DNA of 14,212 nucleotides from Deltaproteobacteria bacterium UBA6106 (GTDB lineage Bacteria > Desulfobacterota > Syntrophorhabdia > Syntrophorhabdales > Syntrophorhabdaceae), in contig DIWM01000014.1 in the NCBI GenBank assembly GCA_002428485.1, positions 5,952 through 20,163 of the forward strand, read 5' to 3'. The translations under genes and the position numbers were made by a program. The notes below the pieces were generated by a model. It was not told where the DNA came from. It ran no database searches and saw nothing but the letters and a program-made list of their open reading frames with translations. Below, in pieces: positions 1-6,985 of the stretch; the stretch's first letter is position 1, and every line of letters begins with the position of its first letter.

Positions 1-155
1 CGTTCGGCTTCGGAACTTTTGCTTCGCAAAAGACCAAGCTTCCTTGCCTCACGACGGTTTGCTAAAGGAAAGCCTGACACTGCGCTAATGACTTATCCGG
101 GTTTAGATATTCGTGCTTCGGATTTCGCTTTATTTCGACATACGACATATGCACA
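1..155. repeat. Gene-free leader with CGAA/TTCG-type repeat fragment
   Basis: No convincing gene is visible before the acyl-CoA dehydrogenase. The stretch holds a short perfect hairpin (CTTTTGC-TTC-GCAAAAG, 16-32) without a T-run. It also holds a TTCG-rich segment at about 100-150, which contains TTCGTGCTTCG (110-120). The reverse complement of that 11-mer occurs at 6062-6072, inside the palindromic element of the convergent region, so this is probably a decayed or partial copy of the same intergenic repeat family. A 60-residue open frame crosses the area, but its composition follows the repeat and it has no ribosome binding site, so I do not call it. Confidence 0.4.
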
Positions 156-171
156 TGGCATAACAATTGCT
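156..171 (+). promoter_or_regulatory. Putative sigma-54 (-24/-12) promoter of acyl-CoA dehydrogenase
   Basis: The sequence TGGCATAACAATTGCT fits the sigma-54 pattern TGGCACG-N4-TTGCW. The GG (157-158) and GC (169-170) dinucleotides have the required spacing. Transcription would start near 182, giving a leader of about 64 nt before the ATG at 246. A second site with the same flanks (CATGGCAT-N5-TTGCTTT) lies in front of the TRAP binding-protein gene, which strengthens both calls. The controlling enhancer-binding protein is not in the window. Confidence 0.55.
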
Positions 172-245
172 TTTACAGTTGCTTGGTACTCGGCTTTCTG
201 AAAATTCGGAAGGCAGAAGCAGACATATCCTCTGGAGGTTTATAG

Positions 246-1385
246 ATGGAGCTTACACCGGAACAAAAAGACATAAAAAATGCAGCAAGAGAGTTCGCAG
301 AAGGGGAAATGATGGAGATAGCGCGCGAACTGGATGAGAAGCAACAGTTCGACGAGAGGCTCTGGCAAAAGGCAGCGGACCTGGGTTTTCTCGGGGTTTT
401 TGTCGACGAGAAATACGGGGGAGCGGGGCTCGGATATCTGGAACACAGCCTCATATGCGAAGAGTTTGCGCGCATAGACTGCGGCATTGCACATGCCATA
501 ACATCAACATTTTTCGGCACGCAGCTCATAAGCCTCATTGGGACCGAGGAACAGAAGTTAAAATACCTTTCTTCGGTGTGCAAGGGCGAGGCCAAGATGG
601 GTGTTGCCATTACAGAGCCTGATGCAGGAAGCGACGTATCTTCCGTAAAAACAACGGCGAAGAAAACAGACAGCGGGTACGTGGTATCCGGCAATAAAAC
701 GTTTATAACAAACGCCAATCGCGCCGATTTCCTCATAGTCCTTTGTATCACAAATCCTGAAGCGAAAAAGAAGTATGACCGGTTCAGCACCATAATTGTA
801 GAAACCGACAGGCCGGGATATGAAGCGAGCAAGCTGAAGAACAAGCTTTCGATACGCTGCTCCGATACAGGCGAGGTTGCCTTCAAGGATGTAGAGGTGC
901 CTAAGGATAATCTTCTGGGCAAAGAGGGAAGGGGATTCTATAATATTATGGAGTTTCTCAACCGTTCCCGTCTGGAAGCAGCAGGGTTGGGGATAGGAAC
1001 GGCTCAGGGGGCATTGGAGAAGGCCATAAACCATGTGCGCAAAAGAAAACAGTTCGGTGCTCCCCTTGCCGATTCGCCGATAGTGCAGACAAAGATAGCT
1101 GAGATGGCCACGCTGGTTGAAGCCGGAAGGAGCTTCCTGTATTCCACCAGCGCAAAGGTAGACAGGGGTGAATTAGACCACGCGCTGATCGCCATGACGA
1201 AATGGTATGCCGCAGAGATAGCGGTAAAGGTTTCCGACGAGGCGATACAGCTCCACGGAGGATACGGCATACTGGAAGAGTATGATGTAAGTCATTACTG
1301 GCGCGATGCAAAGGTGCTTGAGATCTTTGAGGGAACGAAAGAAGTTGAGAAATTGATCATCGGCAGGAGTCTGCTGGGGCGGTAA
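246..1385 (+). CDS. Acyl-CoA dehydrogenase (FAD-dependent)
   Basis: Flavoenzyme that oxidises an acyl-CoA to its 2,3-enoyl-CoA in the cytoplasm, normally passing electrons to electron-transfer flavoprotein. At 379 residues it is the usual short/medium-chain length. The first family signature is ITEPDAGSD (122-130). The mid-domain motif IRCSDTGEVAFKDVEVP lies at about 203-219. RKQFGAPLADSPIVQTKIAEM begins at 267. QLHGGYGILEEYDVSHYWRDA lies near the C-terminus. The EGT motif after that block places the probable catalytic glutamate at about residue 362, the MCAD/glutaryl-CoA dehydrogenase position. The start is fixed by GGAGG eight bases upstream. It lies 180 bp before the TRAP genes and appears to have its own promoter. 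Chain length or ring specificity cannot be read from sequence; the neighbouring CoA ligase suggests the same imported acid after activation. Confidence 0.93.
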   Translation: MELTPEQKDIKNAAREFAEGEMMEIARELDEKQQFDERLWQKAADLGFLGVFVDEKYGGAGLGYLEHSLICEEFARIDCGIAHAITSTFFGTQLISLIGTEEQKLKYLSSVCKGEAKMGVAITEPDAGSDVSSVKTTAKKTDSGYVVSGNKTFITNANRADFLIVLCITNPEAKKKYDRFSTIIVETDRPGYEASKLKNKLSIRCSDTGEVAFKDVEVPKDNLLGKEGRGFYNIMEFLNRSRLEAAGLGIGTAQGALEKAINHVRKRKQFGAPLADSPIVQTKIAEMATLVEAGRSFLYSTSAKVDRGELDHALIAMTKWYAAEIAVKVSDEAIQLHGGYGILEEYDVSHYWRDAKVLEIFEGTKEVEKLIIGRSLLGR

Positions 1386-1497
1386 ACGATGTACCGATAT
1401 GGCACAATTGTATCCAAAATATACATTGGTGAAAAAGCATCTCTTTACAAACATATGGAATAGAAGAAATAAAAAGAGAATAAAGGCTTTTATAACA

Positions 1498-1513
1498 TGG
1501 CATCAAATTTGCT
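1498..1513 (+). promoter_or_regulatory. Putative sigma-54 (-24/-12) promoter of the TRAP operon
   Basis: TGGCATCAAATTTGCT has GG at 1499-1500 and GC at 1511-1512, the spacing required for sigma-54 holoenzyme. Predicted start is near 1524, about 42 nt ahead of the ATG at 1566. The flanking bases CATGGCAT and TTGCTTT are the same as at the site before the acyl-CoA dehydrogenase. An imperfect inverted repeat, TGTAT-N7-ATACA (1409-1425), lies 100-115 bp upstream of the predicted start, where an enhancer-binding protein could bind; that part is speculative. Confidence 0.55.
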
Positions 1514-1565
1514 TTATTGTAAAAGGATAAAGTATCAATAAAAATCAAATTCAGAAGGGGGCTCT

Positions 1566-2600
1566 ATGAAACACAGAGGCACAATCAACTTTTTTGTAAT
1601 CCTGTTTTTTGCGATCGCATGCATCGCCGCTACAACCACAACCGGCCTTGCACAAGAAAAGACCATTACCATCAAGGTTTCGAACTGGTTCCCTGTGGGC
1701 GCCGGCCAGGATAAGCTTTTAAAGGAATGGGGGGCAGACCTCGAGAAAAGGACGAACGGCAGGATAAAGGTGAACTATTACGCTGCAGGTACGCTCATCC
1801 CGGCGCCGCAGTCCTATGATGGAGTGGTAAAGGGCATAGCGGACGTGACACAGCACGTGGCAGGCTATACCGTAGGGAGATTCCCTATGATGGAGCTTAT
1901 CGACCTTCCCCTTGGTTACCCGAGCGGCGTAGTTGTAACGAGGCTCGCCAATGATTATTACAAAAAGTTTCAGCCAAAAGAGATGGACAAAGTAAAGCTG
2001 CTCTGGTTCCATGCACAGGCGCCGGGGATCCTCCACACAAAATCAAAACCCGTCAACAAGCTTGAAGACTTAAAGGGCCTGAAGATAAGGACCTTCGGGT
2101 CGAACGCAAAGCTTATGTCCAGCCTTGGCGGCACGCCTGTTGCGATGCCTATGGGCGATGTCTATGATGCGCTTTCCAAGGGTGTGGCAGACGGGCTTCT
2201 TGCAAGCTATGAGACCATGGAGAACTGGAAATTTGCAGACTTTATAAGATACTCGACAGAGTGTTATGATGTCGCGTATACCGCTTTGTTCATGGTGATA
2301 ATGAATAAGAACAAGTGGAACTCCCTGCCGAAAGATATTCAGGATACCGTTGACAAACTGAGCGCCGAGTATCTTGAAAAGTCCGCAAAGATGTGGGACG
2401 ATATAGCGGAAAGCGGGAAGAAGGTACTCATCAAAAATGGCGGGAAGATCATAAAGCTTTCAAAAGAGGAACAGGCGAAATGGGTAGAAAAGGCAAAACC
2501 TCTGTTTGAGGAGTACGCAACCAACGTGGAAAAGAAGGGCTTGCCCGGGAAAGAGGCTGTCAAGTATATCCAGGATTATGTGGGTAAATTTAAAAAATAG
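1566..2600 (+). CDS. dctP: TRAP transporter periplasmic solute-binding protein (DctP family)
   Basis: Periplasmic receptor that captures an organic acid and delivers it to the DctQM permease. The 344-residue product has an N-terminal signal peptide: basic MKHRG, a hydrophobic stretch to about residue 23, and probable cleavage after A29 (GLA/QE). The mature part shows the DctP fold landmarks: an early WGADLEKRTNGRIKVNYY segment, WFHAQAPGILHTKSKPV, then LKGLKIRTFGSNAKLMSSLG. The arginine in GLKIRT (about R175 of the precursor) corresponds to the conserved residue that clamps the ligand carboxylate in this family. Start chosen at the ATG after GAAGGGGG. The first gene of dctPQM-ligase; the co-located CoA ligase and acyl-CoA dehydrogenase suggest a monocarboxylate that needs CoA activation rather than a C4-dicarboxylate, but the ligand is not determined by sequence. 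Confidence 0.93.
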   Translation: MKHRGTINFFVILFFAIACIAATTTTGLAQEKTITIKVSNWFPVGAGQDKLLKEWGADLEKRTNGRIKVNYYAAGTLIPAPQSYDGVVKGIADVTQHVAGYTVGRFPMMELIDLPLGYPSGVVVTRLANDYYKKFQPKEMDKVKLLWFHAQAPGILHTKSKPVNKLEDLKGLKIRTFGSNAKLMSSLGGTPVAMPMGDVYDALSKGVADGLLASYETMENWKFADFIRYSTECYDVAYTALFMVIMNKNKWNSLPKDIQDTVDKLSAEYLEKSAKMWDDIAESGKKVLIKNGGKIIKLSKEEQAKWVEKAKPLFEEYATNVEKKGLPGKEAVKYIQDYVGKFKK

Positions 2601-2618
2601 GTCTTAGAAAGAACGATC

Positions 2619-2642
2619 TTCGGGGGCACGTATGCCCCCGAA
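2619..2642 (+). terminator. Strong hairpin between dctP and dctQ (attenuator or 3' stabiliser)
   Basis: Perfect 10-bp inverted repeat, TTCGGGGGCA - CGTA - TGCCCCCGAA, just after the dctP stop codon and followed by TCTATTTT. It could act as a partial terminator or protect the dctP transcript from 3' decay, either of which gives more binding protein than permease. Its right arm can alternatively pair with the GGGGG ribosome binding site of dctQ (see findings). Confidence 0.7.
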
Positions 2643-2661
2643 TCTATTTTAAGGGGGCCCC

Positions 2662-3177
2662 ATGGCAGGTTTTTTCAAATTCGTCTCTCGATTAAGCAGG
2701 TTTATCTTCTGGATCGCAGGTGGAATACTCTTTGTAATGATGATGCTCACAGTGATCGATGTGATCTTGCGGTACATGGGAAAGAGCGTTGCCGGGACAT
2801 ACGAGCTCGTATCATTCGCGGGAGCGCTTACGGTAGGTTTTGCCATTGCGCAGACCTCTCTCGACAACGGTCACGTCTATGTGGATATCCTGACAGATCA
2901 TGTGGGACCGGTATTGAGAAAGGCCCTTATTTTTTGCACAAAGCTCGCCGGCGCCCTGGTTTTTCTCCTTCTTGCCTGGTCGTTCACGTTGAAAGGCGTT
3001 GAATTGTACAGATCCCAAGAGGTTTCCATGACGCTCCACGTCCCCTTTTACCCCGTGGCATACGGGTTGTGTGTGTGCAGCATCATAGAGTTCTTTGTGC
3101 TTTTTTCAGAGGCAATAAAAACGGCCTTCTTTCCGGGGATCAGCGCAGGCATCGTCGAGGTGAAGAAAGATGAGTGA
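2662..3177 (+). CDS. dctQ: TRAP transporter small permease subunit (DctQ family)
   Basis: Inner-membrane small subunit that partners the large DctM permease in sodium- or proton-driven TRAP uptake. The 171-residue protein has four hydrophobic segments at about residues 13-37, 48-65, 88-110 and 127-150, the standard topology. The family hallmark is seen in DVILRYMGKSVAGTYELVSF (33-52), with RY followed by the conserved acidic residue, and again in the LDNGHVYVDIL loop. Start follows AAGGGGG with a short spacing, in the window of the upstream hairpin. It overlaps dctM by 8 bases (ATGAGTGA), so the two are translationally coupled. Length and order are normal; nothing is truncated. Confidence 0.9.
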   Translation: MAGFFKFVSRLSRFIFWIAGGILFVMMMLTVIDVILRYMGKSVAGTYELVSFAGALTVGFAIAQTSLDNGHVYVDILTDHVGPVLRKALIFCTKLAGALVFLLLAWSFTLKGVELYRSQEVSMTLHVPFYPVAYGLCVCSIIEFFVLFSEAIKTAFFPGISAGIVEVKKDE

Positions 3178-4471
3178 AGTAACCATTGGAATAATCGGGT
3201 TAGTGGTCCTGCTGTGCCTTTTTGTTACAGGCATGGAGATGGCCTTTCTTATGACTATTGTCGGTTTTATCGGCTTCGGCATCCTCAACGGATTTGAGAC
3301 TGCCATCGGCCTGCTCGCAAACGATTTTATGGATTCCCTCGCCTCCTACGGTTTAACTGCCATTCCTCTCTTTGTGCTTATGGGCCAGATCGCATTCAAT
3401 GCGGGCATTGCAGGCAGGCTCTACGATTCGGCGCATAAGTTCCTTGGGCATATCCCCGGAGGATTGGCCGTGGCAACTGTAGCAGGGGCTACTGTTTTCA
3501 AGTCCATCTGCGGCTCTGTGGCCGCCACTGCTGCAACCTTCGCGAGCGTTGCCATCCCCGAGATGGACAAATATGGCTACAGTAAAAAATTGTCAACAGG
3601 AATAGTTGCTACCGTGGGCACCCTCGGAGTTCTGCTGCCGCCAAGCGTAATCCTCATCGTATTCGGTATTGCAACCCAGCAGTCCATCGGAAAGCTCTTC
3701 ATGGCCGGCATACTGCCTGGTCTTATAATGGCATTCTTTTTCATGGTCGTCATCTTCGGCTGGGCAAAGATCAACCCGAAAATAGGGCCGAAAAGCGAAA
3801 AGTACCAGTGGGACGCGAGAATAAAGACCATTCCAAGCGTGATCTGGCCCATCGTTATCTTCCTTCTCATAATCGGCGGGCTCATGAAGGGAATCTTCAC
3901 GCCTACCGAGGCGGGCGCTGTCGGGGCATTTGCCGTGATGCTGCTTTGTATTATGAAAAGAGAAATTCGTTTTAACGGTCTCAAAAAGTCCCTCGAAGAA
4001 TCTCTCCGGACAACATGCATGGTCCTCATGCTCATAGCATCCTCCACGGTCCTCGGCCATTTTGTCGCTCTTACAAACATTTCTCAGGTAACCGCCGAAT
4101 GGGTAACCGGGCTGCACGTGCACCGGGCAGTAGTCATGATAATCATATTTTTCATATATCTTCTCGGCGGTTCTTTTATGGATGACCTTGCCTTTTTGAT
4201 CCTTGCTACCCCTATATTCTATCCTATTATTACGAATCTCGGTTATGACCCCCTGTGGGCAGGCATTGTGCTATGCTTCACCGTATGCGTCGGCTCCGTT
4301 ATTCCGCCGGTGGCAATGTGCGTCTTTATTGTAAAAAACATAACGAAAGTACCCATGGGTGTCATATACAGCGGCGTCTACCCATTTCTCATCTCCATGA
4401 TCGTGGTGCTTATATTGCTTTTTATATTTCCTGAACTTGCCACGTATCTGCCTGGCGTCTTTATGAAGTAA
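3170..4471 (+). CDS. dctM: TRAP transporter large permease subunit (DctM family)
   Basis: Main ion-coupled translocation subunit of the TRAP transporter, in the inner membrane. The 433-residue protein is hydrophobic throughout and of normal DctM length (about 12 membrane segments). Typical conserved elements are visible: GGLAVATVAGATVFKSICGS, the PEMDKYGY segment followed by GTLGVLLPPSVILIVFG around residues 143-167, and near the C-terminus GSVIPPVAMCVFIVKNI, the mirrored PP motif of the inverted-repeat fold. GAGGTG precedes the ATG, which lies within the end of dctQ. The acyl-CoA synthetase follows after 36 bases, so uptake and activation are probably co-transcribed. Confidence 0.93.
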   Translation: MSEVTIGIIGLVVLLCLFVTGMEMAFLMTIVGFIGFGILNGFETAIGLLANDFMDSLASYGLTAIPLFVLMGQIAFNAGIAGRLYDSAHKFLGHIPGGLAVATVAGATVFKSICGSVAATAATFASVAIPEMDKYGYSKKLSTGIVATVGTLGVLLPPSVILIVFGIATQQSIGKLFMAGILPGLIMAFFFMVVIFGWAKINPKIGPKSEKYQWDARIKTIPSVIWPIVIFLLIIGGLMKGIFTPTEAGAVGAFAVMLLCIMKREIRFNGLKKSLEESLRTTCMVLMLIASSTVLGHFVALTNISQVTAEWVTGLHVHRAVVMIIIFFIYLLGGSFMDDLAFLILATPIFYPIITNLGYDPLWAGIVLCFTVCVGSVIPPVAMCVFIVKNITKVPMGVIYSGVYPFLISMIVVLILLFIFPELATYLPGVFMK

Positions 4472-4507
4472 TCAAAAAAATGTAAAAGATACAATAGGAG
4501 GCAAAAG

Positions 4508-6049
4508 ATGGTTTTCGGAGATATCCTTAAAAGGAACGCAAACAAATTTCCTGCAAAGACGGTGATTGTTTCGGGAGATGTAAAGCTGACGTTCAGGGAA
4601 TTCAATGAAAGGGTGAATCGCCTGGCGAATACGCTTTTGAAAAAGGGACTGAACAAGGGCGACCGCATAGGCGTGCTCGTGCATAACTGCCATCAATTTA
4701 TCGAAATATATTTCGCCGCAGCAAAGACCGGGGGCATCTTCTGTCCATACAACAACCATCTGAAACAATGGGAGATGAAGGATATCATCGATTATTCTAC
4801 CCCAAGGTTTCTTTTCGTCGACGCCGACTTCGGCGGCATGGTAAGCGCTCTGAAGCCTGATCTGACATCCGTGGGGCACTTTATTTCCATCGGGCCATCA
4901 GATCTGCCCTTTATGGAGGACTACGAAGCGTCTCTGGTAAAGGGAGGCAGCGATGAACCTGCCGTCAAGGTGCTCGAAGACGATGTGCTCAGCATCATCT
5001 TCACTGCGGGTACAACGGGCAGGCCGAAGGGCGCCATGAGAACACACAGGCATCTTATGTCCGACGCCGCTGCATCTGTAATTGACCTGCGTGTCGAATA
5101 TGATGAAAAGGTGCTCATTACCTTTCCCATGTATCACGTGGCCTGTGAGGACAACATTGTGAGGCATTCATTTATGCCAAACACATTCTACATCAAGAGA
5201 GAAGGGGGGTTCAACCCTGAGGAGATACTGGAATACATCGCACAGGAGGGGATTACCAGGTGCCAGATGGTGCCCACGATGGTCCATAGTTTCCTCCAGG
5301 TGCCGGATATAAAAAGATTCAACCTGAGCAGCCTGCGGCTGATCTTATACGCAGCTGCCCCTATGCCGGTAGAACTCCTGAAAAGGGCGCTAGAGGTCTT
5401 TCCCTGTGGTTTTGCCCAATTATATGGTCAGACCGAGAGCGGGCCCTTTACTACGTGCCTGAAGCCTGAAGACCATATCATGGATGGTTCCGAAAAGAAG
5501 CTTGCCAGGCTGGCCTCTTCCGGCAGACCTGCAATCAATTACGAGATCAGGATCGTTGATGAAAATGATAATGATGTGCCCCTTGGCGAGGTGGGCGAGA
5601 TAATCGGCAGAAGCGAAGCGATGATGAAAGGCTACTGGCAGATGCCGGAAGAGACGGAAAAAAAGCTTAAGAACGGCTGGCTGCACACCGGTGACCTCGG
5701 CAAACTCGATGAAGACGGCTATGTGTATATCGTTGAGAGAAAGAACGACCTGATCATCTCCGGCGGGGTTAACGTCTATCCGAGGGAGATAGAGGAGATA
5801 CTCTATCAGCACCCTGCAGTGTCAGAGGCATCGGTGGTAGGGTTGCCCGATGAACACTGGGGGGAGGTTGTGAAGGCGATCATTGTCCTGAAGGCAGGCG
5901 CCAAGGCCACAGAGGATGAGATCAAGGAATTCTGCGGCAAGAAACTGGCAGGCTACAAGAAGCCCAAGTCAGTGGAGTTCTGGAAAGAGCTGCCAAAGAG
6001 CCCCCAGGGAAAGATCCTGAAGAAGGAGATAAGAAAGGCCTTCAAGTAA
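4508..6049 (+). CDS. AMP-forming acyl-CoA synthetase (ANL superfamily ligase)
   Basis: Activates a carboxylic acid through an acyl-adenylate to its CoA thioester in the cytoplasm, using ATP. At 513 residues it has both ANL domains. The phosphate-binding loop reads FTAGTTGRPKGA (165-176), with Ala where most members have Ser. The A5 motif is YGQTES (306-311). GWLHTGDLG (390-398) carries the ATP-ribose aspartate. The hinge and A8 region are IVERKNDLIISGGVNVYPRE (408-427). The A10 lysine in SPQGKIL is about K502, the residue needed for adenylation. AGGAGG lies seven bases before the ATG. The position directly after dctM suggests it activates the acid imported by that TRAP system. Fatty-acid, aryl and other acid ligases cannot be separated by eye. 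Confidence 0.93.
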   Translation: MVFGDILKRNANKFPAKTVIVSGDVKLTFREFNERVNRLANTLLKKGLNKGDRIGVLVHNCHQFIEIYFAAAKTGGIFCPYNNHLKQWEMKDIIDYSTPRFLFVDADFGGMVSALKPDLTSVGHFISIGPSDLPFMEDYEASLVKGGSDEPAVKVLEDDVLSIIFTAGTTGRPKGAMRTHRHLMSDAAASVIDLRVEYDEKVLITFPMYHVACEDNIVRHSFMPNTFYIKREGGFNPEEILEYIAQEGITRCQMVPTMVHSFLQVPDIKRFNLSSLRLILYAAAPMPVELLKRALEVFPCGFAQLYGQTESGPFTTCLKPEDHIMDGSEKKLARLASSGRPAINYEIRIVDENDNDVPLGEVGEIIGRSEAMMKGYWQMPEETEKKLKNGWLHTGDLGKLDEDGYVYIVERKNDLIISGGVNVYPREIEEILYQHPAVSEASVVGLPDEHWGEVVKAIIVLKAGAKATEDEIKEFCGKKLAGYKKPKSVEFWKELPKSPQGKILKKEIRKAFK

Positions 6050-6054
6050 AAATG

Positions 6055-6188
6055 CTAATATCGAAGCACGAAGCACTAAACAATATCAAAATTTCAGATA
6101 TCGAATGTTCTAAACAAAATACAGGATCGTTTACGTTTTGAATTTTGAACATTAGGACATTTGAATTTGTTTAGGGTTTCGATATTAG
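6055..6188. repeat. Imperfect nested palindromic intergenic repeat
   Basis: AT-rich element between convergent genes, with at least three nested matching arms: CTAATATCGAA (6055-6065) with TTCGATATTAG (6178-6188); CTAAACAA (6076-6083) with TTGTTTAG (6167-6174); AATGTTC (6104-6110) with GAACATT (6147-6153). CGAAGCACGAAGCAC-type short motifs occur in the left arm. No coding frame is apparent. It could fold into a long imperfect stem as DNA or RNA. A related fragment lies near position 110. It resembles non-coding CGAA-rich repeats scattered in some anaerobe genomes, but copy number cannot be judged from this window. Confidence 0.65.
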
Positions 6189-6205
6189 GATTTAGTAACA
6201 GTAAA

Positions 6206-6230
6206 AAGGGCTTCCAGTTTGGAAGCCCTT
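6206..6230 (-). terminator. Rho-independent terminator of the molybdenum hydroxylase operon, possibly bidirectional
   Basis: Perfect 10-bp stem AAGGGCTTCC with loop AGTTT and right arm GGAAGCCCTT, 17 bases past the stop codon of the coxG-like gene. Read on the minus strand the stem ends in TTTTT then ACTG, a typical U-tract. In the plus direction it is followed by AATGTTTTAG, a weaker tract, so it may also stop transcription from the acyl-CoA synthetase side. Confidence 0.8.
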
Positions 6231-6247
6231 AATGTTTTAGTTCTTGC

Positions 6248-6700
6248 CTATATGATGGTTTTCAGCTTTTCCTGAAGGTTCTTTGTAAATGCCTTCTCAG
6301 TATCCTTTGCCTTTGCCCTCATGATCCTGTCGCCGAACATGGCAAGCTTCCCGACGATGTTCACGTCTGACTTATATGAAACCTCTACCTTGCCCGGTGA
6401 CACTTCTTTCAGGTCCACAGTAGTCTTGCTCTTGAAGTGGCCAAGCTTTGTCATGTCTTCGCCTTCGCCTTCGATCTCCATATGGGTGGGCCGCTCGATT
6501 TTTGTAAGCTTGTTCACGAATTTCAGCTTTGCCGAGATAGGGCCGACCTTCTGTTTCACCACGCACTCATATGAGGTGTCATCAATCATTTTTACCGATT
6601 CCGCGCCGGGCATACATGTCATGATGGTATCCGGCTTCAGCAAAAAATCAAACAATTTATCGATGGGTGCGCTTAATGTAAATCCTCCCTCTATAATCAT
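6248..6700 (-). CDS. CoxG-like SRPBCC family protein
   Basis: A 150-residue protein of the START/SRPBCC (helix-grip) superfamily, in the CoxG subfamily that accompanies molybdenum hydroxylases. Typical CoxG features are the N-terminal GGFTLSAPIDKLFDFLLKPD, the CMPGAESVK segment near residue 30 (CoxG proteins usually show a C-x-PG motif here), and the central VGPISAKLKFVNK strand. In characterised systems CoxG helps recruit CO dehydrogenase to the membrane through a C-terminal extension. This copy ends in KNLQEKLKTII and has no obvious extra tail or membrane helix, so that role may be absent or different. Start fixed by AGGAGG five bases upstream. Last gene of the operon; the terminator follows immediately. 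It may bind a hydrophobic substrate or assist maturation (inference). Confidence 0.85.
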   Translation of the reverse strand: MIIEGGFTLSAPIDKLFDFLLKPDTIMTCMPGAESVKMIDDTSYECVVKQKVGPISAKLKFVNKLTKIERPTHMEIEGEGEDMTKLGHFKSKTTVDLKEVSPGKVEVSYKSDVNIVGKLAMFGDRIMRAKAKDTEKAFTKNLQEKLKTII

Positions 6701-6743
6701 ACAAACCTCCTATGTTTGAATTGCCCTTTATAGCCCTTGATCT

Positions 6744-6971
6744 TTACAGCTTATCCTGGGCCTTCTCGATCAACTCTGCCACGGTGACATAGCTCTTGTT
6801 TCCGGGCGTTGTGGCCTGTTCGATCATAAGATCGATAAATGTAAAGCCCTTGTCTTTGCCTCGCTCGTCTATCCAGGCCTTATGTGGCTTATCGCCTGTT
6901 CCAAACATATGGCGTGCGACCTGCAGGCTGCTGTTCCATTCTTTTTTACATACAGGACATTTGAAGTTCAC
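6744..6971 (-). CDS. Small C2H2-like zinc-finger protein of unknown function
   Basis: A 75-residue protein that begins with a GTG codon preceded by GAGGAGGG, the only well-placed start. The N-terminus reads NFKCPVCKKEW and continues to HMFGTGDKPH, giving C5-x2-C8-x12-H21-x8-H30. The C-x2-C-x12-H part has classical zinc-finger spacing, while the last His is further away than usual. The C-terminal half is amphipathic and predicted helical (TVAELIEKAQDKL). Its ribosome binding site overlaps the end of the molybdopterin-subunit gene (15 bases between stop and start), and coxG follows after 43 bases, so it is part of the operon. It could be a zinc- or metal-binding accessory protein for the hydroxylase, or a small regulator. 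I do not recognise a named family. Confidence 0.75.
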   Translation of the reverse strand: MNFKCPVCKKEWNSSLQVARHMFGTGDKPHKAWIDERGKDKGFTFIDLMIEQATTPGNKSYVTVAELIEKAQDKL

Positions 6972-6985
6972 GGTATCCCTCCTCT

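Noticed and set aside
19..201. 60-residue open frame before the acyl-CoA dehydrogenase
   Set aside because: It runs through repeat-like TTCG-rich DNA and across the predicted sigma-54 promoter, has no ribosome binding site and no recognisable protein pattern.
1398..1413. TGGCACAATTGTAT as a third sigma-54 site
   Set aside because: The -24 half looks good, but the bases at -13/-12 are TC instead of GC, so the element is incomplete.
6055..6230. CRISPR array or tRNA in the convergent region
   Set aside because: There are no regular direct repeats with spacers and no cloverleaf; the symmetry is palindromic plus a simple terminator.
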